Of a DNA stretch of 34,615 bases, positions 24,050-33,328 are shown one piece after another. The notes beneath the pieces are model-generated. The model saw only the letters and a program-made list of their open reading frames with translations, did not search any database and was not told where the DNA came from. The DNA lies in contig CAVARE010000072.1 in NCBI GenBank assembly GCA_963591145.1, positions 1 to 34,615 of the forward strand, read 5' to 3'. Within the stretch, counting starts at the first letter, position 1; each line of letters opens with the position of its first letter. The translations under genes were made by a program, and so were the position numbers. Source of the DNA: RGIG5612 sp963591145. Its GTDB lineage: Bacteria; Bacillota; Clostridia; Lachnospirales; Lachnospiraceae.

Positions 24050-25426
24050 TTGAATAAGATCAAAAGCTTTTTTCAACGACAAGTGACACGAATCCGAAAA
24101 AATACATTTGTCAAAAGTGTATTAACGCTTTCTGCCGGAGTGGTAGTTTCACAGGCTGTTGCACTGTGCACGACCCCTGTTATCAGTCGAATTTACACTC
24201 CAGAGGTTTTAGGTGATTTCTCGTTGATAACTTCAAATGCAACTATTATTGGGGTTATAGTCTGCCTTGGTCTTATATCAGCTATTATGATTCCGAAGGA
24301 TAATGATGAGGCGAAGGGACTCTGTCGTCTTCTTACATTCCTTATAATTGGCCTGACAACGATTCTCTTATGTGTTGCTTTAGCGTTTTCACCAGTATTG
24401 CAGCTTTTTACGGTAAGTCTGGATTATAGACTTGCCTGCTGTATTCTATGGTTGTATGTGATTTTAACCAACATCTCATCTGTCTGTTACTCATATGTAA
24501 ATAGGCAGGGATTGTATAGGGTTTTGTTTTGGAATCCTACAATCGGTACGGTCTCCAATGCTGCCATAAGCATTATTTTAGGACTCCTGGGCTGTGGATT
24601 ATGGGGGTATATCTGTGGTAATCTGTTGGCACTGATACTGAATATTTTACACATGTTATTTCATGTGAATCCATTTAAAGGTAAGATTGCAGCTGATTAT
24701 CGGCACAGAACCTTAATTAAAAAATATAAGGAGTTCCCGCTGATTTTATTTCCGTCTAATCTGGTAGGAACATTTGCTCAGCAGATGCCAGTACAGCTTA
24801 TAGGCCGGTTTTGGGGCAGCACAGTTTTGGGATCATATTCCATGTGTATGACAATTTTGGGATTGCCGTCAAAATTCCTTGCAGGACCAGTTAATCGTGT
24901 CTTTTATAAAGAAGCTACGGAGAGATACAACAATGGAGAAAATATTGGTGTATTTACTCTTAAGATACTAAAAGCCAATATAAAGATAGCTATTATTCCG
25001 ATTGCCTTGTTGATTGTTCTGGGTGGTCCGATTTTCTCCTTTATTCTTGGAAGTGACTGGGAGATGGCAGGAACTTTTGCTTCTGTAATGGGAATATATC
25101 AGGTTATGGTGTTCTGCAATAGCTGTCTTGCAGGGAAATTTGTTGTAATTAATAAAAAGAAAACCATACTTTTTCTGAATATTGCAGGAGTTGTATTTTA
25201 TTTTGCTGTGTTTATGGTATGTCATCTGCTTTCGTTTACACCACTGACAAGTATAACGGTATTTGCCATATCTGGAGCTTTGTTTGAACTCACGGACACA
25301 TTTATTTTTATGAAGCAGAGCAGAGTTAATTTAAAGGATTATTTCTATTTTCTTATTCTTTACTTAATAATTCCGGCTGTTGCGGCAACTGGAATTCGGT
25401 TGTTGCTTGAGGGTGCAGTATTATGA
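24050..25426 (+). CDS. wzx: Flippase of the polysaccharide transporter (MATE/MOP) family
   Basis: This is a membrane protein of 458 residues with about twelve to fourteen hydrophobic segments, beginning FVKSVLTLSAGVVVSQAVALCTTPVISRIYTPEVLGDFSL. That opening (single helix, then P-ISR-Y-PE-fG) is the standard start of Wzx-type lipid-linked oligosaccharide flippases. It would move undecaprenyl-pyrophosphate repeat units across the membrane. The start is TTG 24050 with AGAGG at 24036-24040. The last codons overlap the next gene by 4 bases (ATGA). Codon use is AT-rich like the polymerase gene. Confidence 0.88.
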   Translation: MNKIKSFFQRQVTRIRKNTFVKSVLTLSAGVVVSQAVALCTTPVISRIYTPEVLGDFSLITSNATIIGVIVCLGLISAIMIPKDNDEAKGLCRLLTFLIIGLTTILLCVALAFSPVLQLFTVSLDYRLACCILWLYVILTNISSVCYSYVNRQGLYRVLFWNPTIGTVSNAAISIILGLLGCGLWGYICGNLLALILNILHMLFHVNPFKGKIAADYRHRTLIKKYKEFPLILFPSNLVGTFAQQMPVQLIGRFWGSTVLGSYSMCMTILGLPSKFLAGPVNRVFYKEATERYNNGENIGVFTLKILKANIKIAIIPIALLIVLGGPIFSFILGSDWEMAGTFASVMGIYQVMVFCNSCLAGKFVVINKKKTILFLNIAGVVFYFAVFMVCHLLSFTPLTSITVFAISGALFELTDTFIFMKQSRVNLKDYFYFLILYLIIPAVAATGIRLLLEGAVL

Positions 25427-26736
25427 TAAATAAAGAAAGTTTAAACTATATAATAAATTTTTTGATCGGGCTTCCAACGGATAATTATGATAGATATGTA
25501 ATGTATGGAAGCCAGCCTGATGGAACTCCAGGTACTGTATTTGTCCTTTCATCAGGCTTCTTTGATGAAGATATATATGGAACAGAAAAAAGCATGCCAG
25601 AGTTTCCTCTGGCAGCAATTGATGGGGTTCCTCTCCTTTTTGGAGAACCCCTGATTGAGAAGAATGACAGACAGGTTATTATTCATGGGGATATTGTTGC
25701 ATCAACTTATTTCCTGATAACGCGTTATGAGGAAATGATACAGCCTGACGTTAGGGACAAATACGGAAGGTTCCCGGGAATTGAGTCTCTACCGTCAAGG
25801 GCAGGATTTATCAGGCGTCCTATAGTTGAGGAGTATGGTGTGATTTTGCGTCAGTGCATGAGAGAAGTAGGGGTGAACATTCCTGAACCTGTTAAGGGGT
25901 TTTCCAACATATATTTAACGCATGATGTGGATATACCATGGGAGCATTTTACATTATATTCTGCCATCAGACGTATATTAGGAGAAACATTTAAACGTCA
26001 TAACTTTACCTTATATCCGCTTAAAAATATTTTGGGATTTCCAAAAGATGATCCAAGATATACCTTTGATGAGTTAATTAATGCGGATCGGTCGGTTCCC
26101 GAGGCACGCAGCATTTATTTTGTGAAAAGCACAGGATATCTGCAGCCTGAGGATTGTGTTCCGTATATTAGAAAAAAGGAGACGAAGAAGTTAATCAGAC
26201 TGCTGAAGGAAAGCGATGCAGAGTTGGGATACCATGTCAGCTTTGAAGCTGGAAAGCATCCTCAAAAGATTACTGAAGAATTAAAAGTTTTAAGAGATGT
26301 TCTCAGCGAAAATACGGTTATGAGTCGCAACCATTATCTTGCATCTCTTGAGCCTCGAGATTTCTATTATCTTCTTGATAATGGAATAACTGACGATTTC
26401 ACGATGGGCTACGCTGATCAGGCAGGCTTCCGGCTCGGAACATGCCGTGTTGTTCGATGGATTGATCCAGAAAATGGACGATTAACGAATCTGCGTCTGC
26501 ATCCTTTGGACATCATGGATGGAACCTTATATGCGAAACAATACATGAATTTGGATGAAGAGGCTTCCTATGGTTTGACAGAGCAGATAATACAGAATGT
26601 TTATACATACGGCGGCGATTTATGCCTTTTATGGCATAATAATGAAACGGTCGGTAAAGACAGCTTGAACTGGAGAAATTATAAAAACTCTCTGGATCTG
26701 ATAAAAACGATTCGGGAGAATAATAGTACGAAATAG
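25423..26736 (+). CDS. Polysaccharide deacetylase-like protein (DUF7033-type architecture)
   Basis: This 437-residue protein has two parts. The N-terminal 150 residues (with LSSGFFDED and FGEPLIEKNDRQVIIHGDIVASTYFLITRYEE) match the domain usually found before a deacetylase-like domain in polysaccharide loci. The C-terminal part has IYLTHDVDIPW (164-173), whose HDVD supplies the acidic metal/catalytic pair, ELGYHVSFEAGKHPQ (candidate His), NHYLASLEPRDFYYLLDNGITDDFTMGYADQAGFRLGTCR and LRLHPLDIMDGTL. There is no signal peptide, so action is probably cytosolic on lipid-linked or nucleotide sugars (inference). It is the second deacetylase-like gene of the window and not closely similar to the one at 15972. 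It is translationally coupled to the flippase. Confidence 0.8.
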   Translation: MINKESLNYIINFLIGLPTDNYDRYVMYGSQPDGTPGTVFVLSSGFFDEDIYGTEKSMPEFPLAAIDGVPLLFGEPLIEKNDRQVIIHGDIVASTYFLITRYEEMIQPDVRDKYGRFPGIESLPSRAGFIRRPIVEEYGVILRQCMREVGVNIPEPVKGFSNIYLTHDVDIPWEHFTLYSAIRRILGETFKRHNFTLYPLKNILGFPKDDPRYTFDELINADRSVPEARSIYFVKSTGYLQPEDCVPYIRKKETKKLIRLLKESDAELGYHVSFEAGKHPQKITEELKVLRDVLSENTVMSRNHYLASLEPRDFYYLLDNGITDDFTMGYADQAGFRLGTCRVVRWIDPENGRLTNLRLHPLDIMDGTLYAKQYMNLDEEASYGLTEQIIQNVYTYGGDLCLLWHNNETVGKDSLNWRNYKNSLDLIKTIRENNSTK

Positions 26737-26773
26737 AGTCTATAATAAAATAATGTACGAGGAGGACAATTTA

Positions 26774-27850
26774 ATGAAATACGCTTTGATAGGTTGTGGA
26801 CGAATCGCAGTAAATCACATAAAGGCTGTTGTCAGTAATAAGCTGGACATGGTAGCTGTATGTGATATAGATTTGGAGAATATAGATACGCTTTTTGGGA
26901 AAACTGGCTATACGGGTTCACCTGCAAGGTTTACTGATTATAAAAAGATGATAGAGGATATCCCTGATTTACAGCTCGTGGCTATTGCTACCGAGAGTGG
27001 TATTCACGCTGAGATTGCACTTTACTGCATAGATCATGGCATAAATGTTATTATTGAAAAGCCTATGGCGATGTCGATGGCAGATGCCGAGGAGATTGTC
27101 AGAAGAAGTGAGGAAAAGCATGTAAAAGTATCAGTATGTCACCAGAACAGATTCAATATAGCAGTCCAGCAGATGCGAAAGGCCCTTGAATCGGGTCGCT
27201 TCGGAAAGCTGTCCCACGGATCCATAAATGTTCGTTGGAACAGGAATCAGAATTATTATGATCAGGCTCCATGGAGAGGAAAGTGGGCGTCTGATGGCGG
27301 ATGTTTGTTCAATCAGTGCATTCACGGCATTGATCTTCTGAGATGGATGATGGGTGATGAGGTTGAAGAAGTTTATGGTGTCACGAAACAGCAGTTCCAT
27401 CATTATCTGGAATGCGAGGATATCGGTATGGCTGTTGTTAAGTTCAAGAATGGTGCAGTAGGAACGATTGAAGGAACTGTCAATGTTTATCCGCAGAATC
27501 TGGAAGAAACACTTTATCTTTTTGGCGAAACAGGAACAGTAAAGATTGGAGGCAAGTCTACGAATAACATTGATGTTTGGGACTTCGCCGATGAAAACGA
27601 GGCTGATAAGAAAAATAAGGGCTTAGAAGAGCAGACTTCCAATGTTTATGGAAATGGTCACACCAGCCTTTACGCGGATGTTATTGATGCTATAGAGAGT
27701 GATCGTAAACCATATATTGACGCTGTCGCAGGGCGCAATGCAGTTGAGATGATACTTGCCATTTATCAGTCAGCAGCAACGGGAATGCCGGTTAAGCTTC
27801 CCCTTAAGGATGTTGCCTCAACTGATTTTACGGGGAGGTTTGATAGATGA
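26774..27850 (+). CDS. wbpB: Gfo/Idh/MocA oxidoreductase, UDP-GlcNAcA 3-dehydrogenase (WbpB/WlbA-like)
   Basis: This is a cytosolic NAD-dependent oxidoreductase. It begins KYALIGCGRIAVNHIKAV (Rossmann Gly motif) and has the family EKPMAMS with Lys96, and the C-terminal-domain sequence GGCLFNQCIHGIDLLRWMMGDEVEEVYG. Context assigns it to oxidation at C3 of UDP-GlcNAcA in the UDP-ManNAc3NAcA route, since the acetyltransferase, aminotransferase, C6 dehydrogenase and C2 epimerase of that route are encoded downstream. I chose ATG 26774 because GGAGG lies at 26761-26765; an in-frame ATG at 26753 would add 7 residues across that site. Its stop overlaps the next start by 4 bases (ATGA). Confidence 0.87.
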   Translation: MKYALIGCGRIAVNHIKAVVSNKLDMVAVCDIDLENIDTLFGKTGYTGSPARFTDYKKMIEDIPDLQLVAIATESGIHAEIALYCIDHGINVIIEKPMAMSMADAEEIVRRSEEKHVKVSVCHQNRFNIAVQQMRKALESGRFGKLSHGSINVRWNRNQNYYDQAPWRGKWASDGGCLFNQCIHGIDLLRWMMGDEVEEVYGVTKQQFHHYLECEDIGMAVVKFKNGAVGTIEGTVNVYPQNLEETLYLFGETGTVKIGGKSTNNIDVWDFADENEADKKNKGLEEQTSNVYGNGHTSLYADVIDAIESDRKPYIDAVAGRNAVEMILAIYQSAATGMPVKLPLKDVASTDFTGRFDR

Positions 27851-28413
27851 GTGAATATTTTGTTCATGAGAGCAGTTATATTGATGACGATGTGGAAATA
27901 GGTGAGGGAACAAAAATCTGGTATTTTTGCCATATACAGAAGGGCGCCAGAATCGGAAATAAATGCTCACTGGGACAGAACGTGAATATTTCAAATGACG
28001 TAAAGATCGGCAACGGAGTCAAGATTCAGAACAATGTTGCTGTATATGAGGGAGTGGAGATAGAGGACGATGTTTTCTGCGGACCGTCCTGCGTTTTTAC
28101 AAATGATCTGACACCGAGGGCAAAATATCCTAAGGGACATGAGCATTATAAGAAGACGGTAATTAAGAGAGGAGCTTCCATAGGTGCAAATGCAACGATA
28201 GTCTGCGGACATACAGTAGGAGAATGGGCTCTGATTGGTGCTGGTGCCGTGGTTACGTCAGATGTTCCCTCTCATGCATTGATGCTGGGTGTTCCTGCAG
28301 TCAGAAAAGGATGGGCTTGCGAGTGCGGAACGCTTCTGAGGGAAGGATATGTATGTAGTAATTGCGGTCGTAAATATACGGAAGGTTCAGACGGGCTTGA
28401 GGAGGTAGAGTAA
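27847..28413 (+). CDS. wbpD: UDP-2-acetamido-3-amino-2,3-dideoxy-glucuronate N-acetyltransferase (WbpD/WlbB-like)
   Basis: This left-handed beta-helix acetyltransferase of 188 residues acetylates the 3-amino group. The start EYFVHESSYIDDDVEIGEGTKIWYFCHIQKGARIGNKCSLGQNVNIS is characteristic of the WbpD group, and hexapeptide repeats run to about residue 150. FTNDLTPRAKYPKGH marks the active-site loop. The C-terminus carries a small Cys pattern CECGTLLREGYVCSNCGRKY (C-x-C and C-x2-C) that may bind zinc, seen in some members. Both neighbours belong to the same pathway, and its stop lies 1 base before the aminotransferase start. Confidence 0.88.
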   Translation: MSEYFVHESSYIDDDVEIGEGTKIWYFCHIQKGARIGNKCSLGQNVNISNDVKIGNGVKIQNNVAVYEGVEIEDDVFCGPSCVFTNDLTPRAKYPKGHEHYKKTVIKRGASIGANATIVCGHTVGEWALIGAGAVVTSDVPSHALMLGVPAVRKGWACECGTLLREGYVCSNCGRKYTEGSDGLEEVE

Positions 28414-28414
28414 A

Positions 28415-29542
28415 TTGCAGTTTAGAGATTTAAAAAAACAATATGAAGTTCTAAAAACTGAAATAGATGCAAATATCCAGAGCGTAATCAACAGTACGTC
28501 ATTTATTCTGGGGCAGCCCGTTGCTGAACTGGAAGCCAAGCTGGCTGATTATGTAGGAAGAAAGTATTGTGTCACATGTGCAAGCGGCACGGATGCGCTT
28601 GTTCTTTCACTTAGAGCACTTAATATAGGAAAGGGTGATGCGGTATTTGTACCTGATTTTACTTATATTGCCTCTGCGAGTTGTGCTTCACTTGTAGATG
28701 CAACACCTGTATTTGTTGATATTAATCTGGAAACTTTTAATATGGATCCAGTCGCTTTGGAAAAGACTATAGCTGCTACCATAGAAGAAGGAAGATTAAC
28801 TCCAAAAGCAATCATTCCTGTTGATCTGTTTGGATTACCTGCCAATCATATTGAAATAGCTGCAATAGCAGAAAAATATGGATTGGTGGTACTTGAGGAT
28901 GCAGCACAGGGATTTGGCGGCAGCATTAACGGTAAAAAGGACTGTGCATTTGGTGATATTTCTGCAACATCATTTTTCCCAGCTAAACCGCTCGGGTGCT
29001 ATGGCGACGGCGGAGCGATATTTACAGATGATGAAAGTGTTGATGAAAGATTAAGATCGATTCGTGCTGGCGGTAAATCTCCGGCGGATAAATACGATAA
29101 CAGGGAAATCGGATATAACTCCAGACTGGATACTATCCAGGCAGCGATTTTGCTGCCGAAGCTGAAGGCTTTTGATGAGCACGAAGTGGAAGATGTGAAT
29201 AAAGTGGCTAAGTGGTATGCAGAGCGCCTCCAGAAGGATGTCGTTGTTCCGGTCATTCCAGAAGGTTATGTTTCAAGCTGGGCACAGTATACGATAAGAC
29301 TTGAAAACAGGATACAAAGGGATGCCTTGCAGAAAAAGCTTAAAGATGCAGGAATTCCGTCAATGATTTACTACCCAAGGGGAATGCATCAGCAGCAGGT
29401 ATTTAAATATATGGAACTTAGGGATGAAGCTTTCCCGAATACTGTAAAGGCAGCGGACACGGTTTTGAGTTTGCCTATGCATCCTTATCTGGATGAAGAT
29501 ACTGTCGATTTTATATGTAAGGAAATACTTAAAAATATTTAA
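28415..29542 (+). CDS. wbpE: DegT-family aminotransferase (WbpE/WlbC-like)
   Basis: This PLP-dependent aminotransferase places the 3-amino group on UDP-3-keto-GlcNAcA, with glutamate as the likely amino donor. Visible features: CASGTDALVLSLRAL (PLP phosphate site), VLEDAAQGFGG (pyridine-contacting Asp) and TSFFPAKPLGCYGDGGAIF with the PLP Lys191. The FQDP-type start of the family appears as MQFRDLKKQYEVLKTEID. The length of 375 residues is normal. The start is TTG 28415, supported by GGAGG at 28401-28405 and by the family N-terminus. In WbpB/WbpE systems the dehydrogenase and aminotransferase are coupled through 2-ketoglutarate recycling, which fits their closeness here. Confidence 0.89.
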   Translation: MQFRDLKKQYEVLKTEIDANIQSVINSTSFILGQPVAELEAKLADYVGRKYCVTCASGTDALVLSLRALNIGKGDAVFVPDFTYIASASCASLVDATPVFVDINLETFNMDPVALEKTIAATIEEGRLTPKAIIPVDLFGLPANHIEIAAIAEKYGLVVLEDAAQGFGGSINGKKDCAFGDISATSFFPAKPLGCYGDGGAIFTDDESVDERLRSIRAGGKSPADKYDNREIGYNSRLDTIQAAILLPKLKAFDEHEVEDVNKVAKWYAERLQKDVVVPVIPEGYVSSWAQYTIRLENRIQRDALQKKLKDAGIPSMIYYPRGMHQQQVFKYMELRDEAFPNTVKAADTVLSLPMHPYLDEDTVDFICKEILKNI

Positions 29543-29581
29543 TGACTTTTGTATTCTGAAGTTGTTTGGAGGAATAAAATA

Positions 29582-30910
29582 ATGGACTTTAATCAGATTT
29601 ATTCTGGACTTATTGAAGGAAAAGAAAAACTCGCCTTAGTTGGACTTGGATATGTAGGTATGCCTATTGCGGTTGAATTTGCAAAGCACATCTCTGTTAT
29701 TGGCTTTGATATTAACGAAAAAAAGGTTGAGGAATATAAGAATGGTATTGACTCTACTAATGAAATCGGCGAGGCTATCAGCAAAACAACAGTAGACTTT
29801 ACGGCTGATGCAACAAGACTTCAGGAAGCAAGGTTTATTATCGTTGCTGTTCCTACGCCGGTAAATGATGACAATACGCCAGATCTCAATCCTGTTGAGG
29901 GGGCCTCAAAAACGGTTGGACAGAATATAAGACCGGGAACCATAGTTGTATTTGAATCTACAGTTTATCCTGGAGTTACCGAGGACATCTGTGTTCCAAT
30001 CATTGAAAAAGAATCGGGACTTAAATGTGGTGTTGACTGGAAGATTGGATATTCTCCTGAACGTATAAATCCTGGTGACCGGGTACATACTTTAACGACC
30101 ATTCGGAAGATAGTTTCTGGAATGGACGAAGAATCAGCAACTGAAATTAAGAAGGTATATGATATTGTTATTAAGGCGGGTACCGTTCCTGTATCTACGA
30201 TCAGAACCGCAGAGGCAGTTAAGGTTGTAGAGAATAGCCAGCGGGATATCAATATCGCATTTGTCAATGAAGTAGCTATGATCTGTGATAGGATGGGAAT
30301 CGATACGGATGAAGTTATTTACGGGATGAATTCCAAATGGAATGCCTTGGGATTTAAACCAGGTCTTGTAGGAGGACACTGTATCGGCGTTGATCCGTAT
30401 TATTTAACAAATGCAGCGGAAAAGCTGGGCTATCACAGTCAGATTATCCTTAACGGAAGAAAAGTTAATGACAGTATGGGAGCTTTCGTTGCGGATGCAG
30501 CAATCAAGAAAATGATTGAGGCTGGCCTGGCACCAAAAAAAGCAACCGTCTTAATTCTCGGTATTACGTTTAAGGAAAATTGCCCAGATACAAGAAACAG
30601 CAAGGTAGTTGATATTATAAAAAGGCTCAGGGAGTATGACATCAACCCAGTTGTTACTGATTCGTGGGCAGATGCTGAGGTTGCGAAGCGTGAATATGAT
30701 GTCGACCTTATACCATTTTCTGAAATACCAAAGGCAGACTGCGTAATAGTTGCGGTTGGTCATAGTGAATATAGGGGAATGTCGACTATGCAGCTCAAGT
30801 CGTTATTTAAAGAAGAGTTAAATGACGATGAGAAGGTTTTGATTGATGTTAAGAGCCTGTATCGTATGGATGAATTAAAAGCATCCAGAATGAGATTTTG
30901 GAGGCTTTAA
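29582..30910 (+). CDS. wbpA: UDP-N-acetylglucosamine 6-dehydrogenase (WbpA/TviB-like)
   Basis: This cytosolic NAD-dependent dehydrogenase oxidises UDP-GlcNAc at C6 to UDP-GlcNAcA, the first step of the UDP-ManNAc3NAcA pathway. Key blocks are EKLALVGLGYVGMPIAVEFAKH, VPTPVNDDNTPDLNPVEGAS, FESTVYPGVTED, KVVENSQRDINIAFVNEVAMICDRMGIDTDEV and GLVGGHCIGVDPYYLT with catalytic Cys267. NSQRDINIAF and DPYYLT mark the WbpA/TviB group rather than WecC. I chose ATG 29582 because GGAGG lies at 29568-29572; an upstream in-frame start at 29549 has none. The length of about 442 residues is slightly above the usual 425-436. Confidence 0.9.
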   Translation: MDFNQIYSGLIEGKEKLALVGLGYVGMPIAVEFAKHISVIGFDINEKKVEEYKNGIDSTNEIGEAISKTTVDFTADATRLQEARFIIVAVPTPVNDDNTPDLNPVEGASKTVGQNIRPGTIVVFESTVYPGVTEDICVPIIEKESGLKCGVDWKIGYSPERINPGDRVHTLTTIRKIVSGMDEESATEIKKVYDIVIKAGTVPVSTIRTAEAVKVVENSQRDINIAFVNEVAMICDRMGIDTDEVIYGMNSKWNALGFKPGLVGGHCIGVDPYYLTNAAEKLGYHSQIILNGRKVNDSMGAFVADAAIKKMIEAGLAPKKATVLILGITFKENCPDTRNSKVVDIIKRLREYDINPVVTDSWADAEVAKREYDVDLIPFSEIPKADCVIVAVGHSEYRGMSTMQLKSLFKEELNDDEKVLIDVKSLYRMDELKASRMRFWRL

Positions 30911-30975
30911 TTTAGCTTTATGAAGTACGTTGCATCTAAGCATTGACGTTGATGCGAATAATTGAAAAGGGAGAG

Positions 30976-30987
30976 CCAGTATACTGG
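30976..30987. repeat. 12-bp perfect palindrome
   Basis: CCAGTATACTGG is fully self-complementary and lies 18 bases before the start of the FemAB/GNAT-like gene, within the 95-bp gap. It could be a protein-binding site or chance. A GCATC/GATGC inverted repeat lies just upstream (30932-30955). Confidence 0.25.
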
Positions 30988-31005
30988 ATTATTTGATAGG
31001 ACGCT

Positions 31006-31971
31006 ATGACAGATAAAGAAAAATATATAGAAATGTGCAAAACGGAAAAGACAATTTGCATATATGATAAGCCTTTTTATCTGGACGCAGTATGTGGCGA
31101 AAACAACTGGAGTGTAATACTTGTAAGCAGAAATGATGACATAGTTGCAGCCCTGCCGTATTACTATCAGAAGTCGAGATTGGGAATAAGGTCTGTTACT
31201 GTTCCGCCACTGACTCAGCACAATGGAATCTGGCTTAAATATGAAGGTATAAACCGGCAGAGAATAGAGTTTGAAAATGATATATATGAGGAATTGATAG
31301 AAAAACTGGAAGAATTAAACATAGATTATTATAAACAGAGTTTTGCTACTGATTTTAATAATTGGCAGCCGTTTTACTGGCACGACTTTAAGCAGCAGAC
31401 ATATTACACATATATACTTAACTGCCACGAATGTTATGAAGATATTATCTCAAATATGAGCAAAGATCTGCGGAGAAATATTCAAGTTGCCGAGGAAACA
31501 GCTGAACTGTTTGAATTAACCGATATTTCGCTATTTTATAAGCTCAATTGTATGACATTTGAACGGCAGGGAAAAGGAAATCCTCATTCATATGAACTTG
31601 TAAAGAAGGTATATGAGACATGCTCGTCTAATAACGCGTGCAAGGTAATGGCGGCAAAAGACAATGATGGGCACGTCCACTGTGCGGGATTTTATATTTT
31701 TGACGATAAATATGTATATGAAATCATGTTGGGAACAGACCCACAGTATAGGAAGTACAATTACAAATCATATATGACAGCAGAGATGATCAGGTATGCC
31801 TGCGAGACAAACAGGGACTTTGATTTTGAAGGATCTATGTTAAAGGGTGTATCTGATTATTATAGAAGGTTTAACGCCGACCTGGTTCCTTATTTCCAGG
31901 TTCGAAAGCTTATGTCTAAGAGTGGATGCAAAAGATTGTATTTGAACGTCAGAAAAAAAGGACAGCTGTAA
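31006..31971 (+). CDS. FemAB/GNAT-like acyl- or aminoacyl-transferase
   Basis: This 321-residue cytosolic protein has the layout of the GNAT-type proteins with FemAB/BioF2-like fold found in polysaccharide and peptidoglycan pathways. Family-like blocks are the N-terminal SVILVSRNDDIVAALPYYYQKSRLGIRSVTVPPLTQHNGIWL, the middle SKDLRRNIQVAEE and FYKLNCMTFERQGKG, and the acceptor-side CAGFYIFDDKYVYEIMLGTDPQYRKYNYKSYMTAEMIRYACETNRDFDFEGSMLKGVSDYYRRFNADL. The likely job is to attach an acyl or aminoacyl group to a sugar of the repeat unit (inference). The donor is not readable. The ribosome binding site is weak (AGGA near 30997). Confidence 0.72.
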   Translation: MTDKEKYIEMCKTEKTICIYDKPFYLDAVCGENNWSVILVSRNDDIVAALPYYYQKSRLGIRSVTVPPLTQHNGIWLKYEGINRQRIEFENDIYEELIEKLEELNIDYYKQSFATDFNNWQPFYWHDFKQQTYYTYILNCHECYEDIISNMSKDLRRNIQVAEETAELFELTDISLFYKLNCMTFERQGKGNPHSYELVKKVYETCSSNNACKVMAAKDNDGHVHCAGFYIFDDKYVYEIMLGTDPQYRKYNYKSYMTAEMIRYACETNRDFDFEGSMLKGVSDYYRRFNADLVPYFQVRKLMSKSGCKRLYLNVRKKGQL

Positions 31972-32050
31972 AGTATTAGAAGTCAGTGACTTTTATTTTG
32001 ATTGATTACATTATAGCTGGCAACATTATTCTGATTTTAAGAGGTATCGC

Positions 32051-33292
32051 TTGAAAAAAAACACAGTGGAGCAGATGAATGTACGAGAGCAAAAGTTTTT
32101 TCTTTGTCTCCTGTCTGACTTCTTGGCTAAACGAAAAACGATTATAAAAAATGATATTAACTGGAAATATATTACAGAATATTCTAAAATTCATGGCGTT
32201 GATGGAATAGTATTTTACCAGTGCAGAGAATTTTTTGCTAAAAATCCAGAATTAGAATCACTTAACGAGTATTATAGTGAACGCTATTCAAAAACCATAT
32301 TTCGTTCAATTCAGCTGGATCAGCTGAGGTCACAAATTAAACAGATATTTATCTCAAATAATATACAATTCATAGCATTTAAAGGGGCGACAATTAAAGA
32401 CCTTTATCCCATACCTTCATTAAGAACCATGGGCGATATAGATATTCTGGTTCATGATTATGATGTAAAAAAATGCCTGGCAGCATTTGAAAATAATAGG
32501 TGTATTATTGATAATCCTGGAAATCAAGAATATATAATCGAAAAAAATGGATACAGATTAGAGCTACATGACAGCCTGCTGTTTCAGAATAATGTCAATT
32601 CCAAAGAATTGGTAAGCTTTTTTAAGAACTGCTGGAGTGAATCGGTTCAGCAGAAAAATGGCTGTGAATATTTGTTTACTCCCGAATTTCATTTTATTTA
32701 TTTACTTGTACACATAAGAGTGCATTTAATGCAGGGAGGAGTCGGATTCAGGCAGTTTATGGATCTGGTTGTGATGCTGGATCATTATGATTTGAATCAA
32801 GATTACATCAATACACAATTGAAAAAAATCGGACTTGAGAAATTTGGTCGTGTATGCATAGAGTTATGCCGACGTTTGTTCAATATTGCAATTGATAGCT
32901 TCCAGAATTGTATAGATGATGCCTTTTATGAAGATATCTTGGGACATCTTTTTTCTGACGGACTATTTGGAAAGGATAATGATAAACGTCAGTTAAATAC
33001 TAGAGTAAATGATCTGTATAGCGGCTCGTATCAAAAGGTCGGAATGATAAAAATGATTCAGCAGAGGTGTTTTCCTGCATATGGGACAATGAAAAAAATC
33101 CCCAGATACAGCTATTTGGATAACAAGCCATTTTTATTGCCGTTTGCATGGTTTCACAGAGGCTGTTATAACATAGCAAAAAAGAATATCTTCGTAGCCA
33201 CCAAGTGGGTGGTCGGAAGAGAAATCACTGACGAAATGATAGATGAAAGAAACTCCTATTTACGGAAATGGGGATTGCATATAGAGGAGTAA
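32051..33292 (+). CDS. Nucleotidyltransferase-family protein (NTP_transf_5 type)
   Basis: This 413-residue protein belongs to the group of putative nucleotidyltransferases seen in natural-product and surface-sugar loci. The diagnostic block is FIAFKGATIKDLYP (107-120) followed by RTMGDIDILV (125-134), with Asp129 and Asp131 in the metal-binding position of the polymerase-beta superfamily. LRLELHDSLLFQ-like sequence (YRLELHDSLLF) and FHFIYLLVHIRVHLMQGGVGFRQFMDLVVML are further family features. The biochemical role is not established for this family. The start is TTG with AAGAGG at 32039-32044. It lies between the FemAB-like gene and the WbpI-like epimerase. Confidence 0.78.
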   Translation: MKKNTVEQMNVREQKFFLCLLSDFLAKRKTIIKNDINWKYITEYSKIHGVDGIVFYQCREFFAKNPELESLNEYYSERYSKTIFRSIQLDQLRSQIKQIFISNNIQFIAFKGATIKDLYPIPSLRTMGDIDILVHDYDVKKCLAAFENNRCIIDNPGNQEYIIEKNGYRLELHDSLLFQNNVNSKELVSFFKNCWSESVQQKNGCEYLFTPEFHFIYLLVHIRVHLMQGGVGFRQFMDLVVMLDHYDLNQDYINTQLKKIGLEKFGRVCIELCRRLFNIAIDSFQNCIDDAFYEDILGHLFSDGLFGKDNDKRQLNTRVNDLYSGSYQKVGMIKMIQQRCFPAYGTMKKIPRYSYLDNKPFLLPFAWFHRGCYNIAKKNIFVATKWVVGREITDEMIDERNSYLRKWGLHIEE

Positions 33293-33328
33293 TTTCAGTT
33301 AACACATAGAAAACGAGGAAAAGAGTAT

